The notes: generated by a model from the letters alone, not told the origin. A stretch of DNA of 64,000 nucleotides from Qipengyuania nanhaisediminis (GCF_900115585.1 NZ_FOWZ01000002.1:124001-188000); one strand, 5' to 3'; numbered from the stretch's first letter, positions 52,194 to 61,630 are shown. Numbers and translations are program-made.

Positions 52194-53273
52194 ATGAATT
52201 TGGCTAGTTTCGCTCGGGCCGGAACTATGGCCTACGCCGGATATAAATTCGGTAAAGGTGAGGATCGCCTGCAGGCCGCGACCCTTGCCGTCGCCGTGCA
52301 TACGAACCAGGAAATTGCCGAAATAAAGTATCAAGGCCGTATTGCCTTGGAGCAGAACCAGCTTCTGCTCGAGAGCCAAGACGTCGCGAACGACACTCTT
52401 CAAGACATTAAACGTGCTCAAGGAATAACCTACCTGGCGATAAGGGAAGGATTTGAACAAGCACATCAACAGGCCTTGTTGACGAATTTTGAGCTGAATT
52501 CATTAAATTCAGTGTCGCAATCAATGCTTTCCCAACTCCGCCTCCAATTGATGGAAGTTCAAAAACAGTCAGATATTCTTACAAGTATAAATCGAACTCT
52601 CAACAAGAAGAACGAAGTAGAGGCGGCCGAAATCCTCGAGCAGGGTGAAAAATTAATCGCCAGCCAAGCTCATGCCAAATCAGATCGGAGAGCAGCCCTG
52701 ATCCAAGAGGCGCTGAGCCAATTTGACAGGTCTACAGCCCTCGACCCGTTCAATGAGCGCGCCTGGATGCTGAAGGCATATTGGAATTGGTTCATAAACC
52801 CCAACGACCAAAGGTGGCTGGACTATTTTGCCGAGGCATGGCGCGTTCTACAAACCGAACTTCACAGCAGCGACGATGTCCAGCGAGAAATAGCCAAGAA
52901 AACTGCCCCGTTTCTCGCAGAACTCACGTCACAATGCATGTGCCAGTCCGGTTTGTGGCGGGAATTTCTAGAGGACTACGCAGATAGCTGCCTTGAGCAC
53001 GGGGCTGAAGACTTCGGTTTTTCCGTCAAAGCCGCTGTAATTAAGGCAACCATGATGCACGAGGGCTACAACGAGAAAATCGAAGCTGATGTAAACGAGT
53101 TTATGAACTTGTTTAGCATTCGTGCACTCTTGGAAGTCATCGTTGCCGATATCCGCGTTTATACCAGCGAGGCAGGATCTAGGGTAATCCGAATTATCAA
53201 GAATGCTCTACGTAGTCAGGAGCAATCCATGCATGGACTAATGAATATGGAGAGTCTCCGTGGAAATGCGTGA
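52194..53273 (+). CDS. hypothetical coiled-coil/TPR-like protein, 359 aa, first gene of a two-gene unit
   Basis: Soluble protein starting MNLASFARAGTMAYAGYKFG. Residues 20-150 are helical with coiled-coil character (QLLLESQDVANDTLQDIKRA, MLSQLRLQLMEVQKQSDILT). The part around LIQEALSQFDRSTALDPFNE followed by RAWMLKAYWNWFI has the A-to-F spacing of a TPR-like helix pair. The rest is helical without known motif. Base composition is clearly more A/T-rich than neighbours. It overlaps the membrane-protein gene by 14 bases, so the products probably act together. Confidence 0.55.
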   Translation: MNLASFARAGTMAYAGYKFGKGEDRLQAATLAVAVHTNQEIAEIKYQGRIALEQNQLLLESQDVANDTLQDIKRAQGITYLAIREGFEQAHQQALLTNFELNSLNSVSQSMLSQLRLQLMEVQKQSDILTSINRTLNKKNEVEAAEILEQGEKLIASQAHAKSDRRAALIQEALSQFDRSTALDPFNERAWMLKAYWNWFINPNDQRWLDYFAEAWRVLQTELHSSDDVQREIAKKTAPFLAELTSQCMCQSGLWREFLEDYADSCLEHGAEDFGFSVKAAVIKATMMHEGYNEKIEADVNEFMNLFSIRALLEVIVADIRVYTSEAGSRVIRIIKNALRSQEQSMHGLMNMESLRGNA

Positions 53274-54333
53274 TTTCGATCCGGCTGATGAGATAACAAA
53301 ATCGCTATCCGCCAACGGATACCGAATTGGTGCACTTCTTGAAAAAATAGACTCCTCCTATAGTCGAGCTAGTGCCTTCTGCTCCTACGTCGAGGGAAAC
53401 ATGGAGGGATATCGCAACAACCTAAACTCTCTTCAATTAAAAAGAGAATCGATAGTGCGTGATATCGATACTTCACTATCCGATCTCTATTTAGAAGCCG
53501 ATCATGCTTTTTCGAAGCAGAATGCGGATGACTTAAGTCAAAATAGGTTCTCATTTTTTGGGAAAGCCGAGAAATCCATCGAAAATGTTCGCGATCGGTT
53601 GACACAACTTAAAGAGCGCGCTGACGATCTGTCCATCGAGCTACTGCATGAGCATCAGTGGGAGCTAGAGGACTTATTTCAACGCTACTCGATCGCGGAC
53701 TTCTACCGGTCCATCCCAGCAAGCTCCATTCAGTCAGAGCTTGAATCGATTGCAGAATGTCATTCTGGATACTCGGATGACGAAATCGAGCAAAAGAAGA
53801 AATCATACCTCATTCTGGGAGGTGTCGCAGGGCTTATCCTAGCGATTTTCACCTACCCATTAGCCATGTGGTCGTTTGGGAATATTGCGGATAATGGCGG
53901 AATCTTTTCTGTGCTCATTCTTCTTGCCATTCTCGGAGGCGCCACGATCCTTCTAGGAGTTAATGAATCGGGTTGGGTGCTTGCCGCGGGCGGTTTATTT
54001 GCTCTCGCCCTCTTCTTTTATCTTCTGCCTCTACTAATAATAGGCGCCAGTGCAGGTCTGGCTTGGTATTTGTTCGATCAACAAATGGAAAAAAACGCGA
54101 GTTTGCAAAGCCATCACCGACGACAAATGGGGAGCGCTGCAGAGAAAATAGGTAAACGTATCTTGGATGATTGTCGGGGGACGCAATTAAGGATCGGAAG
54201 CGAATTGATGGCGGAGATCGAAAAGGAATCTGCCATTCTGGAAAATCTCATTGAGCAGCTCGCTAGTCTTGAGGCCGACTTTTCAGCAAGGTTGGCGAAA
54301 GCCCAGCGGATTCGGAAATTAGCCATCGGCTAA
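53260..54333 (+). CDS. membrane protein with flanking coiled coils, 357 aa, second gene of the unit
   Basis: N-terminal 185 residues are helical and charged (SYVEGNMEGYRNNLNSLQLK, ENVRDRLTQLKERADDLSIE). Four membrane helices follow: about 186-210 (LILGGVAGLILAIFTYPL), 218-240 (IFSVLILLAILGGATILL), 245-262 and 263-282 (LFALALFFYLLPLLIIGA). A further coiled coil closes the protein (LIEQLASLEADFSARLAKAQ). Start is GTG 53260, or ATG 53266; the former overlaps the upstream gene by 14 bases. The gene is A/T-rich like its partner. A membrane-acting effector is plausible but not shown. Confidence 0.55.
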   Translation: MEMRDFDPADEITKSLSANGYRIGALLEKIDSSYSRASAFCSYVEGNMEGYRNNLNSLQLKRESIVRDIDTSLSDLYLEADHAFSKQNADDLSQNRFSFFGKAEKSIENVRDRLTQLKERADDLSIELLHEHQWELEDLFQRYSIADFYRSIPASSIQSELESIAECHSGYSDDEIEQKKKSYLILGGVAGLILAIFTYPLAMWSFGNIADNGGIFSVLILLAILGGATILLGVNESGWVLAAGGLFALALFFYLLPLLIIGASAGLAWYLFDQQMEKNASLQSHHRRQMGSAAEKIGKRILDDCRGTQLRIGSELMAEIEKESAILENLIEQLASLEADFSARLAKAQRIRKLAIG

Positions 54334-54569
54334 GGTAAGTTGTTGGCCGCTGTGCGGTGAAGTGTCTCCCGATTGATAGCGTTCGTTCCTAAATTAGAGG
54401 AGTAATCAGCGCGGTCCATGCTCGTGATAAGCGCGGTGAGCGGCGTGTAGGCAGTCCCCCTGCATCATCTCAATCCTTGGTGGGTGATTGGTTCGGCACA
54501 GGCTCGAGATAGCCATTCAACTCATAATTCACCTTGAGGTAACCCTTGCTCTGTCGGCCTGCCCCAAGT

Positions 54570-54580
54570 AACTGTCCCAA
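54570..54580 (+). repeat. possible integrase arm-type site, right end
   Basis: AACTGTCCCAA, identical to 30421-30431 at the left end and 70 bp inside attR. Both ends also carry TTGTCC-type variants. Confidence 0.4.
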
Positions 54581-54649
54581 CTCACCCCTTTGGTGGCAAT
54601 TGTCCGACGCATTTCTGCGGTTTTCGAGGCGCGATTTTCTTGGCTGAGG

Positions 54650-54667
54650 TCCCTGCCACCCCAGCCA
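54650..54667 (+). repeat. attR core of the genomic island
   Basis: TCCCTGCCACCCCAGCCA, exact copy of the tRNA-Gln 3' end at 30329-30346. Upstream bases do not continue the tRNA, so only the 3' part is duplicated, as expected for insertion by a tyrosine integrase. Confidence 0.85.
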
Positions 54668-54784
54668 CTCTTCTCCATTCTTCCGATACCGGTCCCCCAC
54701 TCGCTTTTGCGAGCGAACTAGGTTGCATTTGCGCACCCTTTTGACCAAACGGGTCGGACACAAGAGACAGGAGATAGAGGACCC

Positions 54785-55570
54785 ATGAGCGATTTCGAAA
54801 TGATCAAGGCCGAACGCGACGGGCCCATTCTCACGATTACGCTCAACCGTCCCGAACGCCTCAACGCCTGCCCGCCGCAAATGGCGGACGAGATCTTCAC
54901 GGCTATCCGCGATATCGGCGATGCACGCGCCGTCCTCCTGCGCGGTGAAGGCCGCGCCTTCTGTTCGGGCGCCGACCTGGCCGCGAATGCCGAAATGTCC
55001 GTCAGTGGCGGTGACCGCGCGTTTGCGTCCCTGAGCCAGCATTACAACCCGATGATCCAGGCCTTGGCGACCCTCCCCGTCCCGGTGGTGTCCGTCGTTC
55101 AGGGCCCTGCCGCTGGCGTCGGCTGCTCGCTGGCCCTCGCTGCAGACTTCGTGCTGGCAAGCAAGAGCGGCTATTTCCTCCAGGCGTTCGTCAACATCGG
55201 CCTGGTGCCCGATGGCGGATCGAGCTGGATGCTCCCCCGCCTTATCGGCACCGCCCAAGCCACTCGCATGATGATGCTGGGTGAGAAAATCCACGGAGAG
55301 GAAGCGGAGCGTATCGGCTTGATCTATCGCTGCGTCGAGGACGACGCGCTGGCGGGCGAGGCACAGGCTCTCGTCGAGAAGCTGGCCAATGGCCCCACGG
55401 TGGCAATCGGCCAGATGAAGCGCACCCTGCGCGATGGCTTGCAGGCCGATTTCCCCGCGACGCTGGCGGCAGAAGCCAACGCGCAGCGTATCGCCGGCAG
55501 CACCCAGGACGCGGTCGAAGGCGCGCTTGCCTTCCTCCAGAAGCGCAAGGCCGAATTCAAGGGAAGCTGA
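54785..55570 (+). CDS. enoyl-CoA hydratase/isomerase family protein
   Basis: Crotonase-fold protein of 261 residues. It shows ITLNRPERLNACPPQMADEI at the N-terminus, the first oxyanion-hole region GEGRAFCSGADLA, the second PAAGVGCSLALAADF and the catalytic-loop FVNIGLVPDGGSSWMLPRLI, in which the Gly/Asp arrangement resembles PaaG-type or 2-(1,2-epoxy)-phenylacetyl isomerases. Exact substrate unknown. First chromosomal gene right of the island, with a GGAG ribosome-binding site. Confidence 0.88.
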   Translation: MSDFEMIKAERDGPILTITLNRPERLNACPPQMADEIFTAIRDIGDARAVLLRGEGRAFCSGADLAANAEMSVSGGDRAFASLSQHYNPMIQALATLPVPVVSVVQGPAAGVGCSLALAADFVLASKSGYFLQAFVNIGLVPDGGSSWMLPRLIGTAQATRMMMLGEKIHGEEAERIGLIYRCVEDDALAGEAQALVEKLANGPTVAIGQMKRTLRDGLQADFPATLAAEANAQRIAGSTQDAVEGALAFLQKRKAEFKGS

Positions 55571-55683
55571 TCCGGCGCTGCCTTGTGGCGAAAAGACAAC
55601 AAGGCCTCATCAAAATGGGCAAAAACCGCGCTGATTGATTGTTTTCCAACCGTTCTTCCGCAGAAGTGCCGGCATTAACGCCT

Positions 55684-55712
55684 GCGCTGCCTTCCCGGGC
55701 AGCGCAATTTTT
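55684..55712 (+). terminator. intrinsic terminator between enoyl-CoA hydratase and TonB receptor
   Basis: GCGCTGCC (55684-55691) pairs with GGCAGCGC (55698-55705) around TTCCCG, followed by AATTTTT. An 8-bp G/C stem and T-run separate the hydratase transcript from that of the receptor. Confidence 0.75.
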
Positions 55713-55762
55713 GGGAATCGCCAACACCGGAAAACCCGGTTTGCTTAGGGGGTTTAGAATAT

Positions 55763-58700
55763 ATGAATAGTCGCATTTACGGTGCGAATCCTAAGGCTAC
55801 GCGCCTGCTGGCAGGCTCCGGCCTGGCCGCACTCGCCGTAACCTTGGCTTCGCCGGCCGTTGCCCAGGACGCTGACACGCAGGAAGACGAAGAAGTCGTA
55901 ATCCTGGAAGAAGGTCAGGAAGTCCCCGAGGGTACCACCATCCTCGTTACGGGTTCGCGTATCCGTCGCAGCGAAGCGACCAGCTCTTCGCCCCTGCAGA
56001 TCATCGATCCCGACATCGCTCGCCGCACCGGCGCCACCGACGTCGCCGAGATCGTCCAGAACTCGCCGATCGCGAGCGGTTCGTCGCAGATCACTGCTGC
56101 TATCTCGGCCAACGCTGTCTCCAACGGCGGCCAGGGCGCTGAAACGATCTCGCTGCGTGGTCTGGGTGCGGAACGTACCCTCGTCCTGCTCAACTCGCGT
56201 CGCGCCGGTCCCGCCGGTACGCGTGGCGGCGTTTCGTCGTTCGACCTCAACGTCCTTCCTTCCTCGATCATCCAGTCGGTGGAAATCCTGAAGGACGGCG
56301 CATCGTCGATCTACGGTTCGGACGCTGTGGCCGGCGTGGTCAACCTCCTGACCAAGCGCTCGACCGACGGCCTCGAACTCGACGGCTCGGTTACCCTGCC
56401 ATTCGAAAGCGGTGGCGAAATCTACCAGGTCTCAGCTGCCTGGGGTAAGGAATTCGACCGCGGCCACATTATGTTCGCCGGTGAATACTATCGCCAGGAA
56501 GAACTCGAGCGTCAGGACCGCGACTATCTCGGTTGCGACTATGACTACCTGTTCCGCACCGAAGACGGTGACGAGCGCGTCGACCTGATCGATCCGCGTA
56601 CGGGCGACCTCGCCTGTAACGGCACGACCTGGGGTCACGTCTGGGCATATTACGCCAGCAATGTTCCGCAGACGAATGCGCCATCTACGCTCATGCAGTT
56701 CAGCTACGGCAACGACAATCTGGGTCAGTACCTTGATCGTCCTGGTCCGATCACCGGTGCATTCGACGTTTCGTCGCCCGATGGCTGGTATCCGGTGGCG
56801 AAGTGGGATCCGCTTTCGCAGGGCCTGACGAACAGCTATCACCCGTTCGAACAGAAGTCGTCCGTCATCCCCGAGACCGAGCGCTACACCGCTTACGTCG
56901 AAGGTTCGTTCGACATCACCGACACACTCCGCCTCTATGGTGAAGGCCTGTTCAACCAGCGTCGTACCTATGTCGACAGCTACAGCCAGTTCTACAACTT
57001 CGGCTACACGCAGCAGTACGACGAAGGCGATCCGGACGATCCGTTCCCGGGCTGGAACGGCAACTTCCAGTTCCTGTCGCCGACCGGTATCCTGGACAAC
57101 TACGACAACGAGATCACCGTCGATTACTATCGCGCTGTTCTCGGCCTGACGGGTGACTTCAGCGACCGTATCGGTTTCGACATCCACGGTCAGTACAGCC
57201 GTTCGGACGGTGACTACGCGATCGACCAGATCCTGCAGGACGTTATCGACCAGCAGACCAGCCGCGCATTCGGTGCAGGTTGCGCTGGCCTCGTCACGCC
57301 GATCAGCAACCGCCAGTGCCTCCAGGTCAACTGGGTCGATCCGCGCATCATGGCCGGTGACTTCACCGATGAAGAAGAAGCCTACTTCACGGAGACGGAA
57401 GTCGGTAACACCCTGTACGAACAGGTCTTCGTCGAAGCTTCGGTTTCGGGCCAGGCATTCGAAATGCCGGCAGGCTGGCTCGGCTTCGCAGCCGGTGCCG
57501 TCTACCGCCGCGACGAAATCAACGACCTCCCGGGTCACGTCACCTATGCTCCGAACCCCGATTTCGATCCGACCCTGTCGGAAGACGATCCAGCTTACGA
57601 GCGTCCGTTCGTCGACAACGGTTTTGCGAACCCGTTCTCCTCGGGCAACACCTTCGGTTATCGTGAGACGACCGAAGCATTCGCCGAAATCGAAGTTCCG
57701 CTGATGCGCGACCGTCCGCTGGTCCAGGACCTCGTCCTGTCGGCATCGGCTCGTGTCACAAACGTGAACTCGGTCCGTGGATCGGATGGCTTCTCGGACT
57801 CCGACAACGGCAACGTCACCTACAAGCTGATGGGTAACTGGCAGGTCAACGACTGGCTGCGTTTCCGCGCAACCTACGGTACGTCCTACCGTGCACCGGC
57901 CCTGTTCGAGCTCTTCCTGGCCGACCAGGTCAGCGGCGCTCGCCAGACGGTCGACCCGTGCGTAAACTGGGGCCAGAAACTTGCCGAAGGTTCAATTACG
58001 CAGCGTATCGCTGACAACTGCGCAGCCGAAGGTCTGGCAGATGACCGCACCGGCCAGGGCATCCAGGCCAGCGTCTTCACTTCGGGTGGTGTCGGCGTCC
58101 TTGAATCGGAATCGTCGCGCGCCATCACGGCCAGCACGATCCTGACGCCTTACGTCGGTGCGGACACCGATCTCGCCCTCACCATCGATTACTTCGATAT
58201 CAAGGTGAAGGACGAAATCGCCCAGCTCACGCCGACGGCGATCCTGCGTAACTGCTACGACTCCGAAGATTTCCCGAACAGCCCGTTCTGCGATCTCTTC
58301 GAGCGTGGTCAGGACGGTGACCCGACCAACATCCGCAACATCTTCCGCAAGTTCATCAACGTCGATGAACAGCTGAACCGCGGTATCGACTTCACCATCC
58401 GTGCAAGCCACGACTTCGGTGATGCAGGTCGTCTCCAGCTGCTTGCTCAGGCTACCTACCAGCTGGAAGACGTCGTCTCGCGTCTGGGTGAATTCGAAGA
58501 CTTCAACGGTGAAGTCGGCGATCCCAAGTTCACGGCCGACATCAACCTCGGCTATGACTACAAGGGCTGGGGCCTGCTCTACGGTCTCGACATCGTCGGT
58601 GCATCGTCGAGCGAAGAAGACTACATCGAAGACTTCGGCAATCTCTGCCGCAGCCCCGAAACCAGCGAATTCGCTGAGTTCGTGTACCTCGGCACGTACT

Positions 58701-58918
58701 GTGTACGTCCGCGTACCGATGCGGTCTTCTACCACAACCTCTCGCTGACGAAGGAATTCGCGGATCGTTTCGAAATCACCGCCGGTGTTTCGAACATCTT
58801 CGACACGCGACCGCCTGAAGTGTCCGGCATCACCACCATCGGTGGCGCCTCGCCGTTCGTCTCGCAGTACGACTGGCTTGGCCGGCGTCTGTTCGTGCGT
58901 GCAGGCATCAACTTCTAA
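55763..58918 (+). CDS. TonB-dependent outer-membrane receptor
   Basis: A 1051-residue receptor. A signal peptide (about residues 1-34, ending LASPAVAQ) is followed by an acidic stretch, then the plug domain beginning GTTILVTGSRIRRSEATSS with SLRGLGAERTLVLLNSRR and SVEILKDGASSIYGSDAVAG, and a beta-barrel ending in the terminal aromatic signature FVRAGINF. This is the oligosaccharide/peptide-type group with a TonB-box-like segment, common in Sphingomonadales. A very regular codon choice indicates high expression. It heads the sulfotransferase/halogenase locus and is followed by a strong terminator. Confidence 0.93.
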   Translation: MNSRIYGANPKATRLLAGSGLAALAVTLASPAVAQDADTQEDEEVVILEEGQEVPEGTTILVTGSRIRRSEATSSSPLQIIDPDIARRTGATDVAEIVQNSPIASGSSQITAAISANAVSNGGQGAETISLRGLGAERTLVLLNSRRAGPAGTRGGVSSFDLNVLPSSIIQSVEILKDGASSIYGSDAVAGVVNLLTKRSTDGLELDGSVTLPFESGGEIYQVSAAWGKEFDRGHIMFAGEYYRQEELERQDRDYLGCDYDYLFRTEDGDERVDLIDPRTGDLACNGTTWGHVWAYYASNVPQTNAPSTLMQFSYGNDNLGQYLDRPGPITGAFDVSSPDGWYPVAKWDPLSQGLTNSYHPFEQKSSVIPETERYTAYVEGSFDITDTLRLYGEGLFNQRRTYVDSYSQFYNFGYTQQYDEGDPDDPFPGWNGNFQFLSPTGILDNYDNEITVDYYRAVLGLTGDFSDRIGFDIHGQYSRSDGDYAIDQILQDVIDQQTSRAFGAGCAGLVTPISNRQCLQVNWVDPRIMAGDFTDEEEAYFTETEVGNTLYEQVFVEASVSGQAFEMPAGWLGFAAGAVYRRDEINDLPGHVTYAPNPDFDPTLSEDDPAYERPFVDNGFANPFSSGNTFGYRETTEAFAEIEVPLMRDRPLVQDLVLSASARVTNVNSVRGSDGFSDSDNGNVTYKLMGNWQVNDWLRFRATYGTSYRAPALFELFLADQVSGARQTVDPCVNWGQKLAEGSITQRIADNCAAEGLADDRTGQGIQASVFTSGGVGVLESESSRAITASTILTPYVGADTDLALTIDYFDIKVKDEIAQLTPTAILRNCYDSEDFPNSPFCDLFERGQDGDPTNIRNIFRKFINVDEQLNRGIDFTIRASHDFGDAGRLQLLAQATYQLEDVVSRLGEFEDFNGEVGDPKFTADINLGYDYKGWGLLYGLDIVGASSSEEDYIEDFGNLCRSPETSEFAEFVYLGTYCVRPRTDAVFYHNLSLTKEFADRFEITAGVSNIFDTRPPEVSGITTIGGASPFVSQYDWLGRRLFVRAGINF

Positions 58919-58941
58919 GCGTCTCGCTTAGCGAAAGATCG

Positions 58942-58976
58942 GGGGCGGTGCCGGAAGGCATCGCCCCTTTTCTTTT
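58942..58976 (+). terminator. intrinsic terminator of the TonB-receptor gene
   Basis: GGGGCGGTGCC (58942-58952) pairs with GGCATCGCCCC (58957-58967) around GGAA, followed by TTTTCTTTT. Eleven pairs, one G-T, with a clear T-run. Confidence 0.85.
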
Positions 58977-59035
58977 GCGCGGTAGAAGCCCTCGCCAGCC
59001 TTGCACTTTGCGCCCGCACCCTTAATCCGGCTGGC

Positions 59036-59824
59036 ATGCAAACCATTCACGTCAAGCCGGACAATCTGGACGAACGGAATGCGGAATTCCCGCAGGCGCC
59101 GCTCGATCGGCCGGTATTCCTGAACAGCCTTCCGAAGTCCGGCAGCCACTTGCTGCGCAACATCATCCGCATGTTCGTACCGGTGGAGCACCAGTACAAC
59201 GCCGACTTCATCCAGTTCGCCAATCTCAAGCGCCACGTGGCCGCCTTCGACGGGCCGCCCGCCAAGCTGAGCTGGGGGCACCTGTTCTTCGCCGACATCT
59301 CGGCTGCGACCACGGGTGGCGCGCGCCGTATCCTCCTCGTGCGCGATCCCTACGACTGGGTTCTTGCGATGGCCCGCTTTATGCTGTCGGACGAGTTTTC
59401 CGGCGATCTCGATATTCTCAAGAAGGCTCCCCTTACCGCAGAGGAGCTCATGAATGTCGTGATCTTCGGCCTGCCGCGCCAGAGCCCCGGCCTTCACGAG
59501 ACGTTTCTTTTCAACGCGGTCGCATGGCTCGGCACGGGCGAATACCTCGTCAGGTTCGAGGAATTGCGCGAGGCGGTAAAGAACCTCGATAGCGACGAAA
59601 GCGAAGCCTATTTCGCCAAACTTCTCGAGGCGTGCGGCATTGCCATGCCCGACGATTGGCGCGAACGGGTCCGCATTGGTGCGGATCCGGAGCAGAGCGG
59701 TACGGCCCGCCAGAACCTGACCATGCGCGGGGTCACCATTCCCGACACGCTTCCGCAAGCACAGCGCGACATCGTGGATCTGGTGTCGCCGCGCCTGCGC
59801 ACCATCCTGGGGTACGCACAATGA
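59036..59824 (+). CDS. sulfotransferase-domain protein
   Basis: A 262-residue PAPS-dependent sulfotransferase-like protein. The 5'-phosphosulfate loop is LPKSGSHLLRNIIRM near residue 32 and the 3'-phosphate region is LLVRDPYDWVLAMARFML near residue 100. Length is that of small soluble sulfotransferases. Its last codons overlap the following TPR-sulfotransferase gene (ATGA), so the two are coupled. The acceptor is unknown; peptide, carbohydrate or natural product is possible given the halogenase and receptor. Confidence 0.8.
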   Translation: MQTIHVKPDNLDERNAEFPQAPLDRPVFLNSLPKSGSHLLRNIIRMFVPVEHQYNADFIQFANLKRHVAAFDGPPAKLSWGHLFFADISAATTGGARRILLVRDPYDWVLAMARFMLSDEFSGDLDILKKAPLTAEELMNVVIFGLPRQSPGLHETFLFNAVAWLGTGEYLVRFEELREAVKNLDSDESEAYFAKLLEACGIAMPDDWRERVRIGADPEQSGTARQNLTMRGVTIPDTLPQAQRDIVDLVSPRLRTILGYAQ

Positions 59825-61614
59825 GCGGCGGACGCCCAGTCGAAACCGTCGGCGGTTCGCTTGACGAAGCGCTCGCCCGCGGCGCCGCCCTGCTCCAGTC
59901 CGACCCAGCGTTGGCCCTGAAGCAGGCTCAGGTCATCCTGCGCAAGGACGGGCGCGAACCGCGCGCGCTGCGTCTTGCCGCTGCTGCCCATCGCGCCAGG
60001 GGCGAGGCGGATTTCGCCGCCAAGGCCGAGCTCCTCGCTATCGACGAAGCGCGCCGGTATCCCGTGCTGGCGCAGGCGGCCAAGGCGCTCAATGCAGGTG
60101 ATTTCCCCGCGGCGAGCGATCTTGCCGCCAAGCATCTCAAGGACTTTCCCGGAGATCTTGCTGCTATAGTCCTCTCCGCCGAAAGCGCGCTGGGTATCGG
60201 TTTGCACGACAAGGCGATCCCCATGCTGAAGATGGTCCTCGATCGCGCGCCGGGTTTCGCCCACGCCAGCGTGCTGTTGGTCAACGGCCTGATGCTGTCG
60301 GACCAGTTGACCGAAGCTCGCAAGACGCTGGAACCGCTCATTGCCGCTAACCCGGACGATATCGGCCTTCTCTCGCTTCAGAACCGCCTGTTGACCGGCG
60401 CTGGCGATTTCGAGGGCTGCGTGGAGACGACGCAGCAGCTGATCGATCTGAAGCCGAAATCGCCCGATTTCCGCGCCGATCACGCAGACGCCTTGCGCTT
60501 CGTCGGGCTGAGCGATGAGGCGAAAGAGGCGTATCGCAAGGCGCTTGAGCTCGATCCCGATCATGCGCGCTCGTGGTGGAGTCTCGCCGATCTCGAGGCT
60601 TCCAGTCTCTCCGATGACGATATCGCCTATCTGACCAAGCGACTGGAAACAGCCGGATTCAAGGGCGAGCGCGAGATCAATTTCCACTTCGCCCTCGCAA
60701 TGGCTCATCACGCGCAGAAGGATTTCGACCGGGCATTCGCGCATTTCGAAGCCGGAAACCGGAAACGCCGGGAAGCCGATCCTTTCGATGCGGCCGAGTT
60801 CCGTGAATTGATGACGAGGCATCTCGATTACGCCAGCTCGATCGCAGCTGCGCCGAAAGATGCGATCGAGCCCGCGTCCCCCCTACCCCTCTTCGTGGTG
60901 GGTATGCCGCGGGCAGGTTCGACCCTGCTTGAACGAATGCTCGGTCAGTCGGACGATATCGAACCGCTCGGGGAGTTGCAGGTCGTCTCCCACATGGTCC
61001 AGCGCCTGATGCTGACCCAGGGCCGCGAAGCGCTTCCGCAAACGATAGCCGGGCTGAACGACCAGGCGCTTGCCTCCATGGGCACATGGTATCGCAATCG
61101 TGCACGCGAGATGATGCGCAGCAATTCCAGCATCATCATCGACAAGATGCACATGAACTGGCGCCACCTGCCCCTGATCCTGCGCATGCTTCCGCAAGCG
61201 AAGATCATCGATATCCGGCGTGATCCGATGGATTGCTGCTGGTCGAATTATCGCACATTGTTCGCACGCGGCCATGCGGCTTCCAGCGATCTCGAGGATA
61301 TCGCGAGCTTCTATCGCACCTATACGCACTTCACCGACGCCTTGCGTGAACGGTACCCCGGCCGGATCATGCTGGTCGAATACGAGAACCTCGTGGATCG
61401 TCCGCAGGAGGTGCTCGGGGATGTGTGCGAATTTCTCGGCGTTTCCTACGATGAGGCAATGCTCGCTTTTCACCAGTCGTCCGAAGCGGTGGCGACGGCC
61501 AGTTCCGAACAGGTGCGTAAGCCCTTGAACCGGAAGGGGATCGGCGCATGGAAGGACTATGAGGCCCATCTCGCTCCCTTGTCCGATGCCCTGGGTGAGC
61601 TTGCTGCAAACTGA
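59821..61614 (+). CDS. TPR-containing sulfotransferase
   Basis: A 597-residue protein. The N-terminal half (about residues 10-340) is a series of tetratricopeptide-like helix pairs (AKEAYRKALELDPDHARSWW is one recognisable unit); the C-terminal half is a sulfotransferase with the PAPS loop FVVGMPRAGSTLLERMLGQS near residue 360 and IIDIRRDPMDCCWSNY for the 3'-phosphate. The ATG at 59821 overlaps the previous stop by 4 bases. Architecture is common in Sphingomonadales and Caulobacterales next to TonB receptors. Substrate unknown. Confidence 0.88.
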   Translation: MSGGRPVETVGGSLDEALARGAALLQSDPALALKQAQVILRKDGREPRALRLAAAAHRARGEADFAAKAELLAIDEARRYPVLAQAAKALNAGDFPAASDLAAKHLKDFPGDLAAIVLSAESALGIGLHDKAIPMLKMVLDRAPGFAHASVLLVNGLMLSDQLTEARKTLEPLIAANPDDIGLLSLQNRLLTGAGDFEGCVETTQQLIDLKPKSPDFRADHADALRFVGLSDEAKEAYRKALELDPDHARSWWSLADLEASSLSDDDIAYLTKRLETAGFKGEREINFHFALAMAHHAQKDFDRAFAHFEAGNRKRREADPFDAAEFRELMTRHLDYASSIAAAPKDAIEPASPLPLFVVGMPRAGSTLLERMLGQSDDIEPLGELQVVSHMVQRLMLTQGREALPQTIAGLNDQALASMGTWYRNRAREMMRSNSSIIIDKMHMNWRHLPLILRMLPQAKIIDIRRDPMDCCWSNYRTLFARGHAASSDLEDIASFYRTYTHFTDALRERYPGRIMLVEYENLVDRPQEVLGDVCEFLGVSYDEAMLAFHQSSEAVATASSEQVRKPLNRKGIGAWKDYEAHLAPLSDALGELAAN

Positions 61615-61630
61615 GATGTAGGGAAGCGCG

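Larger units (their letters stand above)
30347..54667. mobile_element. integrated genomic (defence) island at tRNA-Gln, about 24.3 kb
   Basis: The element is delimited by the 18-bp direct repeat of the tRNA-Gln 3' end and starts with a large tyrosine integrase. Inside are a HEPN-like gene, gene fragments, two gene pairs each coding for a soluble and a membrane protein, two predicted exonucleases, a repeat-rich non-coding stretch and a five-gene restriction operon. No phage head/tail, relaxase, T4SS or plasmid replication gene is seen, so it is probably mobilised only by its integrase or is now immobile. Genes at 52-54 kb look visibly richer in A/T than the chromosome. Confidence 0.85.
54334..54784. 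other. 451-bp right junction of the island, no gene
   Basis: Holds the second AACTGTCCCAA copy (54570-54580), a short T/A-rich stretch and the attR repeat (54650-54667), then about 115 bp of chromosomal sequence leading to the enoyl-CoA hydratase gene, whose promoter should lie there. No ORF is convincing. Confidence 0.6.

Noticed and set aside
30347-54667. prophage
   Set aside because: No capsid, tail, terminase, lysis or replication genes; only an integrase and defence-type cargo.
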